From Sepiola atlantica (taxonomy: Eukaryota; Mollusca; Cephalopoda; Sepiida; Sepiolidae): a DNA stretch of 64,000 nt. The translations under genes and the position numbers were made by a program. Numbering within the stretch: position 1 is the stretch's first letter; each line of letters begins with the position of its first letter. Below are positions 1 to 11,390 of the stretch, piece after piece. The stretch lies in NCBI GenBank assembly GCA_963556195.1, contig OY744519.1, positions 34,577,301-34,641,300 of the forward strand. Reading direction: 5' to 3'. Under the pieces are notes generated by a model, which searched no databases, was not told the DNA's origin, and saw nothing but the letters and a program-made list of their open reading frames with translations.

Positions 1-90
1 AGACATAAAATTAGTGCAAAACTATTCTGTTGGGAAAATTAATTTTTTACCGTTCTGGGACGGGTATTCTTCTAGAAGTTTTATAAGAAT
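1..90 (+). repeat. Dispersed repeat family B, 3' fragment
   Basis: The first 85 bases resemble the reverse complement of about 35460-35540, sharing the order gtgcaaaact, ttctgtt, gacgggta, tattcttct. That stretch lies at the far end of a longer family B copy (35460-36000), so this is a truncated piece cut by the window edge. No coding potential was seen. Confidence 0.45.
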
Positions 91-914
91 TTGGTTCAAT
101 TAATAATTTAATCACCAAACGATACCAGAATGATAAAATTAACTTTCAAAATACTATTTAAAATCAATTAAAAAAGCTTATAAAAGCGGGTTAATTTTAT
201 TAATTGTTTCTCCTATGAAGATCTCCTTCCAATTTATATTCATCAGAAGAGTATGGTTCGCATGTAAGTTCAATTGAATATAGCAGCAACATTTTTACAT
301 CTGATGAACTCCTTATAATGCACGTAAACGTATAGTATAGCGTCGTTGTGTTGTAGACACGGTGTAGTTGTCTCTCACTGGTGGTGACCGTAGTAGTTGT
401 AGAGATGTTGTTATTTTCTTACTTTCTCCCTGTGGCTGGAATAATCGAGGCAATTATTAAAAACAACAAATAACTCCATGATTTGCTCTGGGATTACCTT
501 TACTTTTTACAGTAATCTTTACAGCAATTTAGATCTAGATAACCCGCATCTATTTTCCAATGGTGGAGGCCTCGAAAACAGCGATCGCTCATTTTGACAC
601 CAAACACCCCAAAAGCAGAAACTCTCTCGCTTTTCTGCCACGTACTTCCTCCCATGACGAATCTTCCAATACACATCAGCCTCACTTATAACTTGACATC
701 TGACGAAAAATTCCATTTTCTTGCTTAATCTAAATTTGTGTAGAATTTTCCAATTTTAATTTTATATTTACACACTCGCATCTAAATGTTGCTGTAACCG
801 ATTAAGGCAATAATAAACGTGTTATTCTTATAATCGGAATATCGATGTTAACGAAAAAAAGACAAGACGGAAAACGTTCCAAAAAGAATTAAACATAAAA
901 ATGAAAATTTACTA

Positions 915-1600
915 TATCACGGATACAAGGTGAATAGAGTAATTTAGCAATCGCTAGGTTGAGCTAGAGAAACTCGGAATTAACTCACATCCTAACCAAT
1001 TCGTGATACAAGGTCGAGTTTAAAGTGGGAAGTCCAGCTCCCACAAAAGGGGGCACGTTAGATGGGTGAAAAATACAGGTTACCGCACCTGTCGACATTC
1101 CCCGATGAAGATGTCGCAGGCGATTGGCGATAAACTACCTCCCCTAAAAATTGAGATGATAGAAAAGTAAACTCGTCGCTGCCTTTGAAGGAGAGGGTAC
1201 TGTTTGGGGACACAGTTTACTGTGACCTAACAGTTAATAGCCCGCGGGCTAAGTTCTGAGAAACTGGACGATCTAGCAATACCCAGGATATACTTGAATT
1301 CTCATTAATGAAAAATATGACAAGGTAGAGTTTAAAATGGAAAGTTCAACTTCCCATAAAGGGGAACACTCTGGACGGGCGCAAAAATAATAGTGAACAG
1401 ACACGTCGGTATTTTATGCTGAGGTCACCTCAGGCGATTAAAGATAAACCATTCCCCGCTTCCAAGGAGGAGGTATTGCCTGTGAGGATGCCCCCTCCCC
1501 TGAGAACGAGCAGGCAATAGTAACTCTTATACCATCCCGAAAGCTAAGTCGTTAGCAAATTGAGCTAGAAAATCCCGTGAGGTCTCATTAGTTCTCGTTC
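915..1600. repeat. Tandem duplication, about 312-bp unit
   Basis: Two diverged units start at about 1009 and 1321. Both begin with CAAGGT-GAGTTTAAA, followed by a short purine-rich stretch, and both contain AGGCGATT and GATAAAC further on. A partial third unit precedes them at 915-1000 (TAGCAATCGC..GAGCTAGA) and a related piece lies at 4028-4080. The unit is more GC-rich than its surroundings. No open frame or transposon domain was recognised. Confidence 0.6.
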
Positions 1601-1726
1601 TTTTCATAGAAAAACAGACGATTCCATTATCCTACGACGTCTCGCTTTTTTTTTTTTTAAAAAGATTTAACTCCATTGGGGATCATACCATTTTCGTTTG
1701 AGGTTTATCTCTAACCATTCTGTAGG

Positions 1727-1880
1727 TTGTCATTTTCTTTCAGCTTGTCGCCATTTTCTTTCAGCTTGTCGCCATTTTCTTTTAGTTGGTCGCCATTTTC
1801 TTTTAGTTGGTCGCCATTTTCTTTTAGTTGATCGCCATTTTCTTTTAGTTGGTCGCCATTTTCTTTTAGTTGATCGCCTC
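1727..1880. repeat. 21-bp minisatellite (about 7 copies)
   Basis: Consecutive 21-bp units built on GTCGCCATTTTCTTTTAGTT with small T/C and G/A variants. Because 21 is a multiple of three, both strands show artificial open frames (a 7-residue peptide repeat), which I do not regard as genes. A single diverged unit recurs at 2825-2850. Each unit contains GCCATTTT, the reverse of a YY1-type core. Confidence 0.85.
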
Positions 1881-2002
1881 ATTTCTATTATTGTTTCATC
1901 AACATCAACATATTTTGTTTCGGAATTCTTTTTAGATGAGGATTGATAATTTGCATTATTTGGATTATTCCGACGACTGTTTTCATCTTGGATATTATTC
2001 TC

Positions 2003-2040
2003 ACAACGTTTCAACCGCTGAAACTTTCGACTTTCTTCAG
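2003..2040 (-). ncRNA. Hammerhead-like core in left arm of family A copy 1
   Basis: On the minus strand the order is CTGAAGA, a short hairpin (AGTCG pairing with CGGTT using wobbles), then GAAACGTT. This fits the CUGANGA / stem II / GAAA hammerhead core with a palindromic ACGU stem III, as described for small dimeric variants linked to Penelope-like elements. Stem II is weak and there is an unpaired A before it. Activity is not implied. Confidence 0.35.
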
Positions 2041-2364
2041 GTGTGTTTCGTCGAACTCGGGAATTTTTATGTCAAACTCGGAATTTCGAACGATCACTTT
2101 ATTTAATCCCTGGGGGGTAGCTTGCTATCATTCCGTCAGCCACAGCGGGTAGAAGTCTGAAGTAATTCATAATTGTATTCTTAGTATCGCCTGCACTGAG
2201 GATCGAACCGTTAATCTTCATACAATTACGAATTACTTAAGACTTCTACCCGGTTATGACTGATGGAACGAGAGCCGATCACTCCTGTTGATCAAATAAA
2301 GAGTTCCGTTCGAAATTCGATACCCGAGTTCGACATAAAGATTCCCGATTTCGACAAGGTTCAC

Positions 2365-2402
2365 CTGAAGAAGGTCGGAGATTACAACGGCCGAAATGTT
2401 GT
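2365..2402 (+). ncRNA. Hammerhead-like core in right arm of family A copy 1
   Basis: CTGAAGA at 2365-2371 is followed by an unpaired A. A five-pair stem II follows (GGTCG 2373-2377 with CGGCC 2388-2392, one G-U pair), then GAAATGTTGTA. It is the best-preserved core of the family A copies on this strand. The stem III palindrome is degraded (AUGU instead of ACGU). Confidence 0.4.
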
Positions 2403-2858
2403 AAGAGAGAACAGTCGTCCGAATAATCCAAATAATACAAATCACCAACATGTTTGATTTTGAAGTCTTCCATCTTGAACCGATCTTAAATCGATCTCTA
2501 ATTATTGTAAATTAGTTTGCAATTTTCTTGAAAGGAAGCCATTATAAAAAATTATGTTTAAAAACATGTGTTGAAACTTGAGTATCTGGTTAACACAGAA
2601 AATAATTATACAAGAATTAAGGATGAAGAAGAATGTTTACAAAAGATACAAAATGAACAAATTAATTTAACAATTACCAAGCAAGTCACACGCGATGTTG
2701 TTAGTTCTCGGTGTGTTTCTAGGATAAACAGACGAGTCCATTCTCCTTATTTAGGTGCTATATGGCATCTTTCCTTTTGAGTCATAACTCCCCTTGAGAA
2801 TGTTGGGTATCTCACTATCTTTTCTGTCGCCATTTTTTCTTAGTTAATCGTCTTTTTT

Positions 2859-3150
2859 CTATTGTTGTTTGATCAGCACCAATATCCCTGTAACGCCCAA
2901 CTCTTTTTCATCGTTGTAGGGGTAGTAACGACGTCGTAGTGTTAGAACTATGCCGTCTGGAAAGCCACCCATGGCAGACAGGTTTGGAACCATGCTGTAT
3001 TTAGGCCGCAATCCAGTGAACAGGGCTCTGGTGAAAATCCAGGAGGAGTCGACATCAGGATCCATCGTTCACTGGTCGTATCTGCCTCTGCGTACGACAA
3101 ACAATGACGTGTCAGGCGTAGAACTGCAAATAAATGGAGTGAAGTAACAA
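2859..3150 (-). other. GC-richer open frame, unassigned
   Basis: This stretch is clearly richer in G+C than its neighbours and is open on both strands: 68 codons on minus (2859-3065) and 65 on plus (2950-3147). On the minus strand a pyrimidine-rich CATTTATTTGCAG precedes it, which would serve as a 3' splice site, but a TGA lies directly before the first ATG. I do not recognise either peptide. It could be a relic exon, or part of a repeat whose other copies are outside the window. Confidence 0.25.
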
Positions 3151-3429
3151 TGTTGCTTTTATACCATTCCTTTGTGTTTACTTCACATGCAATCGCTGAT
3201 CCTTGCTGTTCTCAGTGTCGGAGGTAAAATACCTGCAATCTTTCAGGTTAACAAATAGCTGCGATCAGCGAGTAGGACTTCAGGCAGATATGACAATCCA
3301 GAGACACGGTCTTCGTGAGCTTCTATGCAGAAGTCTTATTTGCTTAACAATACAAACAAAATCAGTACCAACATGCTTGATTTAAAGACTTCAATCTTGA
3401 ACTTTAAAAAAAAACTTTTCATGATGTAT

Positions 3430-3850
3430 TATAGTTTTTTTTTTACTTATTGGTCATCACTCATCAAGGCCCAGAGGCCACTCGAGGATAAAGGTTAACG
3501 AGATCAAAGGTGGACGATGTACGCCACCATTAGATGATTAGAATCAATGGGTAAAATAGGCAGAACATTACTTAAGAGGAATTGATTATCCAAGAAGACG
3601 GCTCAACAAGTATTTATTTACATTAAACTTGAAGACGACAATGTTGTAGTATGTCAAAAAGTACTCTATAATATTTTGCTCGACATATTGGATGTTCTAA
3701 GAAAATAAACTTTAATTATGGAAGTTCCGTTCGGTTTTTGGTACAGAGAGGGAGAAAAGAAAAAATCATTGATGTGGTTGTAGCAATGCGAGTTCTTGCT
3801 GTGAATGTTTTTCTGATGAGGCTAAGGATTGGATCCCAGTCGAGCACCTA
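3430..3850 (+). repeat. Dispersed repeat family C, copy 1
   Basis: Shares an ordered set of blocks with 7627-7920: TTTTTACT-A-TGGTCA, ATCAAGGCC, CACTCGAGGATAA, GGTTAA-GAGAT and GAGTTCTTGCTGTGAATG. Part of it (AAGAAGACGG, CAACAAGTATT) also matches the minus strand of 8820-9060. No open frame is conserved among the copies. Confidence 0.6.
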
Positions 3851-4359
3851 CCATGAACATAACGCTACAGTAAAAAGGGGGTAACAACATGTCTTCTGTG
3901 TAAAAGGGTCTCTAGGGAAGAGAAGAGATCGTCTCCCACTAGAGAATTAGGGTTAATAGAGAAAAATAATAGTGAAACGCCCAAACATGTATTACGTGTA
4001 GAAAACAAAGTTTACTAAACAAAAAGATGCAAGGTGAACAGAGTAATACAGCAATCGGTACATTGAGCTAGCACGTCAAGTGAGATGTTGTTAGGAAAAC
4101 AGATGATTCAATTCTTCTTATTTGCAGTTATCGACCGGAAATATAAACCGATACAACATAAAAATATAACTTATTGTGACAATCTGATAATAAGAAAGAT
4201 ATCAGATATTACATTCTTCTATCAACATATCAGTGACTAAAACTTTATGAAATCATAAAACGTCAGGATGTCATACACATGAGGCAAGTATTATATTTCC
4301 TTTTCATATATATACTGGAAGGATGCCTGTCTCAGGACGGGTATAAGCAATATGTGTAG

Positions 4360-4654
4360 CATTATTTTTTAATTTTAATTTTCTTTTGAGGGAGTGGTAG
4401 GGTACGGTTTCAGGGACACAACACCTAAATAGTAAGGTTTATAAGAAAAATGAGCCCACGTTACTCACCGTGTTGTCTAGAACACGTATCCGATAATTCA
4501 TAGTGATAAGTTCATTAGTTTAGGAGTTTAGCCCGCACATACATATTATTGTTACTCACACGCGCGCATCGACCCGGTAAACATTTCATAATATAATACA
4601 ACTAAAAATTTTATGCAGAGCAATTATTTTCTCTATTAAATGTTTTATATCTCG

Positions 4655-4711
<57 letters not shown>

Positions 4712-4930
4712 TTATTTTTTTGGGGAGGGGGGTGTAGTTTTATGAGCCAATCACCGAAATAGTAAATTTTACAAAAAACAAAAAAAATTATTATGTTATT
4801 CATCGTCTTACCTAGAATATATATTCCATAATTCATAATGATCGGTTCATTAGTTTAGGAGTAAATCGTGTACATACAAATATATAAACATATACACATT
4901 CCTAACTTTATATAAATAGATATTTCGGAC
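4360..4930 (-). repeat. Two family B tail copies flanking a (TA)n array
   Basis: Two similar segments (about 4380-4560 and 4720-4925) share CAT-GTGAT---TTCATTAGTTTAGGAGT and downstream ACATACA. The second ends in the family B signature of ATATATAAACATAT and CCTAACTT, as do the copies at 35860-35985 and 45545-45620. A (TA)n array at 4660-4706 separates them. The orientation follows the complete copy at 35600-36000. Confidence 0.5.
4660..4706. repeat. (TA)n microsatellite
   Basis: Uninterrupted alternating TA of about 46 bp between two family B tails. Confidence 0.97.
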
Positions 4931-5289
4931 TACTATAATAATATATGAAATATCTCCTAATTAAAAGAAAACTTGACTAAATGCCAAAAATGAAATCAAC
5001 TATCATGTCACTATTTGGCATTTCGATCCATTGAACGCTCTTAGAAATATAGTGTAAATAAACAAACTGAGTCAAAGTAAGTCCGTTCGGAAGAGGTAAT
5101 GAATAAAATTTAAATGAATGAATAGATTTGATGCCGACAGTTCTGGGTGTTGAGTTTTGTCGGGTGATGGTCGAGAATAGAATTCAGCATCTGATATAGA
5201 AGAAAATAAAAAAAGTGAGAATATCTTTTTACGTCTATTTATTTCATCAATCCCCAGGGTGGCAACGTCGTACTCTTAAATATTTACGA

Positions 5290-5740
5290 AACATTGGGAG
5301 TGGGTGGATGTAGTGGTGCGCATACAATGTCACCGGAAATAGTGTGTGATTTCACAAATATTCATCCCAGGATCGGTCACGTCCTCAAGCAACTTTTATA
5401 TACATCTGTTCGAAGAGGCAGCGCAGTGAATATTGTTATTATGTATCAACTCTTGATTAGACAAAATCTCCAATCAGCAGTTTCTTTGAGCCAATCAGAG
5501 TATTCCAGCGCGTAGCATAAGAATCAAAACACAAAGCATTTTTTCTTTCGTGTGTTTCACAGAAAACAAGCCATGGGGCCAAGGGTCTCAGCAAACGAAC
5601 AAAAGACTATCACAGACAACTAAACAGCACTACTGTTAACAAAACACTTTCGCGTTGTGCATGATTTCACAAATATTCATCCAATGGTCATTCGTGTCTC
5701 CAGACAATTTTTTAAATAGATCCCTCTACTGCGAACGCTC
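5290..5740 (+). repeat. Diverged direct repeat
   Basis: 5325-5420 and 5650-5745 share GTG-GATTTCACAAATATTCATCC, a GGTCA-CGT-TC block and a later T-TGCGAA/T-TTCGAA block about 330 bp apart. The intervening stretch has several CCAAT-like words (5475-5505). A 73-codon frame covers the first copy but the second breaks it, so I do not call a gene. Confidence 0.4.
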
Positions 5741-6229
5741 AGAAAAGGATATTGGTCACATATATTTTAAAATTAAAAACTTTGCTGTTGATGATAATAA
5801 TTATATTTGGTAAAATAGAATGTATCCACTTTATCATGGCCGCCGTATCTGAAATCAGAAATTGCGAACCGGTGTTAACCAAAAAAATCTTGAATCATTT
5901 TAAGCCGCATAGCTTTTAGCGGAATGTTTATTTTTATAATTTATAAAAAACAGCTTGAATTTATTATTTTTTAATAATTGTCTGTTACTTTGTAATATAA
6001 TCATATTTAGTTAATAATTAATAATTAAACTATTTAATGATATTAAAAAACATTCCAATTATCAAAACAAGTTTGATTTGACTATTTGTTAAAACATGTT
6101 TTCAAAATTAAAAACAAAATCCAATTATAAAAAATTATTTTATAATTTTTTAATAATCAAACAAATTGTTGAAAATAAATTATTATTTGCATAAAAGAAA
6201 AATAAACAGCCTAAGATATAATTGAAAAT

Positions 6230-6840
6230 TAGTTTTCGATTAGCACCGAAAGTACTTCAATGACATCAACACCAAATCTCATTTTAATGGAATAACTATA
6301 AGTAAAAAAAATCATTATAGTGAAAAAAATAGAATGATTCATTTAAAAAAAATGTATTATTTGGATCTGTAATACATATAATTCAAACCAATTATGTAGT
6401 ATGAGAAAAGTATAACATGCAGGATGATATATGAAAATGAAAAAGATTTGTACAGAGAATCTCTCTCTATATAAAGTTATTTACAAGCATACTTTTATAT
6501 AAGGTAAACTCCGAAACTAATTATGCATTTTGGGAAGCAGCTGTTGGGTAATATGGGTGATATTTAGTTTCATGTAGTTTTATGTAAAATATACAAAGGA
6601 TACTAGAAGACCTACGTGAAAATTCGTGTACCTCCGATTTTTATGAAATTTTAACCATAGATATAAAACATCAATTAATAAATATTTGAGTTTGTTTTAA
6701 ATATTTTAAAGAAGGCATAATATAGGCAAAACTTTATATTTGAATATTTATATATTGCTAATTTAAATAAACTTTTATATGTAGTTATTAGACACCAATT
6801 TAGCAAGATTATATGAATATTAATTTTCTCGTAAGACCCT
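6230..6840 (+). repeat. Dispersed repeat family B, copy 2
   Basis: Collinear with 10985-11720 over about 600 bp: AATCTCATTTTA, AATTATGTAG, GTA-AGAGAATCTCT, GAAATTTTAAC-ATAG, AATTAAT-ATAT and TTAT-AGACAC-AATTA. Its second half also matches 45610-45870 and the minus strand of 35600-35870. All copies are rich in stops, so this is a non-coding interspersed family. Confidence 0.65.
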
Positions 6841-7626
6841 TTAAGCCTCAAATTGTAGACATCTTTGGAGAATCAAAATCATGTAATGGATTTTGATAAA
6901 AATTGGAATAGCGATTCTAGAAAAAAAATTAGTACTTTAATATTTGTGATATAAAAATGGTACACATTGTTCTGTTCGGTGAATTAATATTATGATTAAC
7001 TAGCAACTAGTGGGCAAATTTTCATTTTTATTTCAAGTTTCTGCAAAAGTTTTGTTTTTGGTACACGGTCGAAGATTAGAATTCAAGTAACAATTTTTGT
7101 CCGAGTCGACATATATCACATAGAGTCTTCATACATTCTCACCATTTTCCAAGATGGCCGCCATCAAAATTTAATGACGTAAATATTTAAGAAAATATTC
7201 AAACTAGAAACATTAATTGTGTGTTTATACGTAGGTTTTCATGCTCAATGAATCAGATAAAACAATTTATCACTACACCAGAGTATTTAAAGTCTGTTTC
7301 ACGGCATATGAATATTTTTTAGGGTATTTAAAACCTATTTAAAATAATTCACTGATTGCTTCTGATCGTCTGCATTACGGCATATCAACTTGTTTCGTTT
7401 ATTTAATGACAAAACACAATGTCTATAAAAACGATTCGTTAAATGCAAATCGCGATTTGATATACAGCATTTACAGTTTGTGACGAACTGTTCACTTGTG
7501 ATGTAAACAAGTACACCTACGCAAAGTGATTGGCCTATCGATCAATGAATCGCTTCGCGTATGGATACATTTCCGTTAAACTACTTGTTCAGGATTTTCT
7601 GCGAAAAATTAGTTAGAAATTTATTA

Positions 7627-7920
7627 TTTTTTTACTAAGTGGTCACCACTTATCAAGGCCAGATGTCACTCGAGGATAAGGGTTAATGAGATGGAATTAG
7701 TGTCAGAACCAAGTTCGAATATTTGTAGCGACGGTTTTAGATAGGAATCTGTTGACATTCGCTTTGAAGACGACCACGTTTTAATCAGACGGGAAGCAAT
7801 TGCAAAGAAGCTCTGGTCGTAAGAAAGGAAAGTTTTTCTTCGTTGTGGTAGAGTGACGAGTTCTTGCTGTGAATGCCTTAAAAAGTGAGCCCAAAGATTT
7901 GAGTATAACAGCGAAGAAAG
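7627..7920 (+). repeat. Dispersed repeat family C, copy 2
   Basis: Partner of 3430-3850: GTGGTCACCACTTATCAAGGCC, CACTCGAGGATAAGGG and GAGTTCTTGCTGTGAATGCC appear in the same order. It lies just before the family A copy at 8365. Confidence 0.6.
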
Positions 7921-8364
7921 AGGCGCCTCCTTACACTCCTCTAATTCTCAGCCAAGATGAAACTGATTCGAACGTTTGACGTCAACTCTTTTCGTAACAA
8001 TAATTTCTTTGTATTTTACTCTGTCCCAGTTCTGCCAAAATAAAGGCTTTGTTATGTAACCCCAAAATATTCCTTCCGTCATTTCTATTTCCTTCGAGAA
8101 AGATCTTCTTTCAACAGTTTCCAAAGATGGAATTAGCGAAACTTTATTCACTTCTGAAACTCTATCTTATGCTGGTTCTTTACAAGATGACATTTCCAAG
8201 CGATAATACCACGACATAATAGATCTATAACAAAGAAACTTGTTCATAGATCTCTTAATGTATTGCAATGTAAATTGATGCGTAACAACTGCAGAAAGCC
8301 TTTCCCCTTTTCTTTCGTGTATCGAAAACAATAAAGGATTTTCATGAACAGATTTTCTTCTATT

Positions 8365-8800
8365 ATTTGGATTATTCTAATCTTGGATTCTATTCTCACT
8401 ACGTTTCGGTCGATGTAATCTCCGATCCTGTTCAGGTGTATCTTGCCGAACTCGGGCAAAGACCCGAGGCGCAACAGATATAATTGCTAAGTAATAATCA
8501 GTTTTAAATGACAGTGAGGATTGAACCTTCAACCTCCAGAAGACTATGGCCGATGCTAACGAATTACTTAATCCTTCTACCCAGTCATGGCTGACGGAAC
8601 GAGAGCAGGCTATCTCCGTGAATTAAAGAAAGGATTCCGTTCAAAATTTCGTCGAGATTACCGAGTTCGACATAAGGATTCGCAACTTCGACAAGACGCA
8701 CCAGAAGAAGGTAGAAGGTTACATCGGCCATAACGTTGTGATAACATCTAAGATGAGAACAGTAATACAAATAATACAAATTATCAATCCTCATCTTAAA
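8365..8800. mobile_element. Family A foldback element, copy 2
   Basis: The architecture matches 1935-2457. The left arm on the minus strand (8365-8465) and the right arm on the plus strand (8570-8800) are inverted relatives, and the centre contains GGATTGAACC at 8518-8527 (minus: GGTTCAATCC, a consensus B-box). The centre is longer than in copy 1 and the arms are more diverged. Conservation of both the central B-box and the inverted arms between two copies is the reason for treating this as one element rather than a chance pairing. Confidence 0.6.
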
Positions 8801-8819
8801 AAGTTCGAAACATAGCAGA

Positions 8820-9060
8820 TTATTTTTAAGAACGGTACATATCTGGAACATATTGCCACGGGGCTGTTTCCCTGCAGACTTTAACATGAGTCCTGTGTCA
8901 AACAATACTTGTCGAACCGTCTTCTTACGTAATCTAATTTTGTCCATTCCTTTCACCGTTTTCAATTCTCTCGTAATATTGTTTATTATTCAACTGACAA
9001 TTCCATTGAACCATATCCTCGAGTGGATTTTAGCCTTGATTAGTGGTGACTCATTTGTAT
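8820..9060 (-). repeat. Dispersed repeat family C, 5' portion (minus)
   Basis: On the minus strand the piece reads GTCACCACTAATCAAGGC, CCACTCGAGGATATGG, then AAGAAGACGGTTCGACAAGT and CAGGGAAACAGCC. It matches blocks of 3430-3660. A short fragment of the same region is seen on the minus strand at 22560-22600. Confidence 0.5.
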
Positions 9061-9533
9061 AAAATATGATAAACTTTATTTTATTTGAAGTTCGTGTAAC
9101 ACGATGACAATGGCGATATTGTGGAATAGTTACTTAAATGAATGAGTCAGTGAAAAAATGTGGCATATTAGTTCAGTTAGCTATGTATATATTAGTATGT
9201 GTGTATGTGTGCGTATGTGCGTGACATATCTCATGTGGTCTTGAAGTTAGCCAGAAATGTTTTCGAAGTTAAGTGTGGAATCTTGTCAGATGCAAAAGGT
9301 CATTTGGTTGATTGACAAGGTCTGACATTGGAGGTCAGTTATGGTTTCATGTGCTGGGTAGCGTCTCATTTTCTGATTATGGTAATGTCACGAGGCAGAG
9401 ATTCAAAATACTTTCGCAAAAACCAGTGGCTACCGGATCCTAGATCATCAGGATGTAGCGAATTTATTTTCTTGATAAGGGATGATATTAGAAGATAAAG
9501 AGTTTTTTAAAGTGAATCTCAATATATCAAGTA

Positions 9534-9535
<2 letters not shown>

Positions 9536-9601
<66 letters not shown>
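9536..9601. repeat. (TA)n microsatellite
   Basis: About 66 bp of uninterrupted TA directly before the 147-bp tandem array. Confidence 0.97.
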
Positions 9602-9603
<2 letters not shown>

Positions 9604-9619
9604 GTGTACGGAACGTAAT

Positions 9620-10445
9620 TACACGTAGGACTTGTCGAAAAAGATAGCTGGCAGTAAACATTATTTTATTTCCCAGTCGACAACCAAGTCAAGAAAAATC
9701 CGGCCTACTTTCACGTAGACTTGTAGATATGTTTATTATTGCTTTGTCTTAGCTGTAGTCATGGTAACACAATAAAAGAAGTTTAGAAGGATTCGAAAAA
9801 GACAGCTGACAGTATACTTTATTTTATTCACCAATTGAGAATAGATGTTTACGTAGACATCTACATATGTTTATTATTGTTTTGCCTAATATCTAATTAT
9901 AGTAACAACATAGAAAAAGTTTAGAATGATTTGAAAAAGACAGCTGACAGCATACTTTATTAAATTTCAAAGTTGAGAACAAATCCGGCGTACTTTATGT
10001 TGACGACTAGATATGTTTATTATTGTTTTGTCTGATCTGTGATCATGGTAATAATATTGAAACAGTCTAGGAAGAGTCGAAAAAGAGATCGGACAATATA
10101 GTTTATTCTATAACACAGTTCAGAACAAATCCGGCATACTTTTACGTTGACGACTAGATATGCTTATTTTTGTTTTGTCTGACCTGTGATCAGAGTAATA
10201 ATATTGAACCAGTCTAAGAAGAGTCGAAAATTAGATCGAACAATATAGTTTATTCTATAAAGAAGTCGAGAACAAATCTTACGTACTTTTACGTTGACGA
10301 CTAGATATGTTTATTATTGTTTTGTCTGATCTGTGATCATGGCAATAACATTGAAAAAGGCTAGGAAGAGTCGAAAAAGAGATCGGACAATATAGTTTAT
10401 TCTATAAAACAGCTGAGAACAAATCTGGCGTACTTTTATGGAGAC
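9620..10445 (+). repeat. 147-bp tandem satellite, about 5.5 copies
   Basis: Landmark ATATGTTTATT recurs at 9727, 9865, 10011, 10158 and 10305, giving spacings of 138, 146, 147 and 147 bp. Each unit has GACAGCTGACA or its GATCGGACA variant, TTTATT, GAGAACAAATC-GGCGTACTTT, and TTGTTTTGTCTGA. The last three copies are most alike, which suggests recent local duplication. No open frame. Confidence 0.85.
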
Positions 10446-10984
10446 ACTTTTTTATATTACTTCAATGTAGTCTTTTAGAAACCAAGGGGCTTCTTCTTGA
10501 GGCTATCAATTGATCTGTCTATACGATACATAGATATCCGAGTATTTCATTTAGGTTCACCTAACATCTCCAAAGTTGAGTGAGTCAAGAAATGAAGAAC
10601 ATTAATTTTCTTCTCCACAAGTGACCAGTGAACTATATTATAATATATCTTTATTGTAATCTCTTGGTTTTACCGGATTTCAGGAGAAGAATTCGTCTAA
10701 GTATCTAGCTTAGTGCTACTACTTGAGGCAATATCACTTGGAAAAGGTGAACTATTTCTTGTATAAGCAAGTGTGTTGTGGCCCTATCGAGGGGTTCTTT
10801 TTTCGGCTTTGCATACTATGTTATTTTTTGGTCACAGTTTTCTGGTAGTGCGAAGTATACTCATGTCAGGTTGTCCTGACAAACTCCTGTAAAGAGAGAC
10901 CTTAGACACCCGTAGACATATTATATAGTTTAATATGTACTTTAAAGTAAATAAAATTTCTGTTGATCACAGTAATTATATTTT

Positions 10985-11311
10985 ATACAGAAAAAAATCT
11001 GAAGTTCTTTAATAACATCACCATTGAATCTCATTTTAGTACTATAACTGAACAGTCTTTATTTATTTGTCTGCCCATGAGGGTAGAGGTAAATAAAGGT
11101 CGGTTTTAATATGGGGAAAAATCCAGATTGAACACTCAATTAGCAGTCAAAATCATGTTTCTTAAATAGGTAGAATGGTTTCTTTACAAAATAAAAAAAG
11201 TATTATTTTGATATATAATAAATAATTATGTAGCATATGAAAGTAAAAATATAAAATAGAAGATTATGAATGAAAATGACAAACAATTGTATAGAGAATC
11301 TCTATATCTAA

Positions 11312-11390
<79 letters not shown>

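Larger units (their letters stand above)
1935..2457. mobile_element. Family A foldback element, copy 1 (SINE-like, B-box centre)
   Basis: The segment is a long imperfect palindrome. The left arm (1935-2170) is the reverse complement of the right arm (2225-2457), and the inner parts match as GGGTAGAAGTCT against AGACTTCTACCC. The central, non-palindromic stretch carries GGATCGAACC at 2200-2209, which on the minus strand is GGTTCGATCC, a good RNA polymerase III B-box. Each arm also holds a CTGAAGA..GAAA core resembling a hammerhead ribozyme. A second copy with the same plan lies at 8365-8800, and single arms occur at 25980-26125 and 38840-38960. No protein is encoded, so a non-autonomous retroposon or foldback is the best reading. 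Confidence 0.6.

Noticed and set aside
1698..2014. Peptide-repeat frames on both strands
   Set aside because: By-product of a 21-bp minisatellite whose unit is a multiple of three.
3811..3860. Hammerhead motif at TTCTGATGAGGC
   Set aside because: The downstream GAAA core is missing.
8585..8965. 126-codon minus-strand frame
   Set aside because: It spans the junction of a family A arm and a family C piece and has no conserved counterpart in the other copies.
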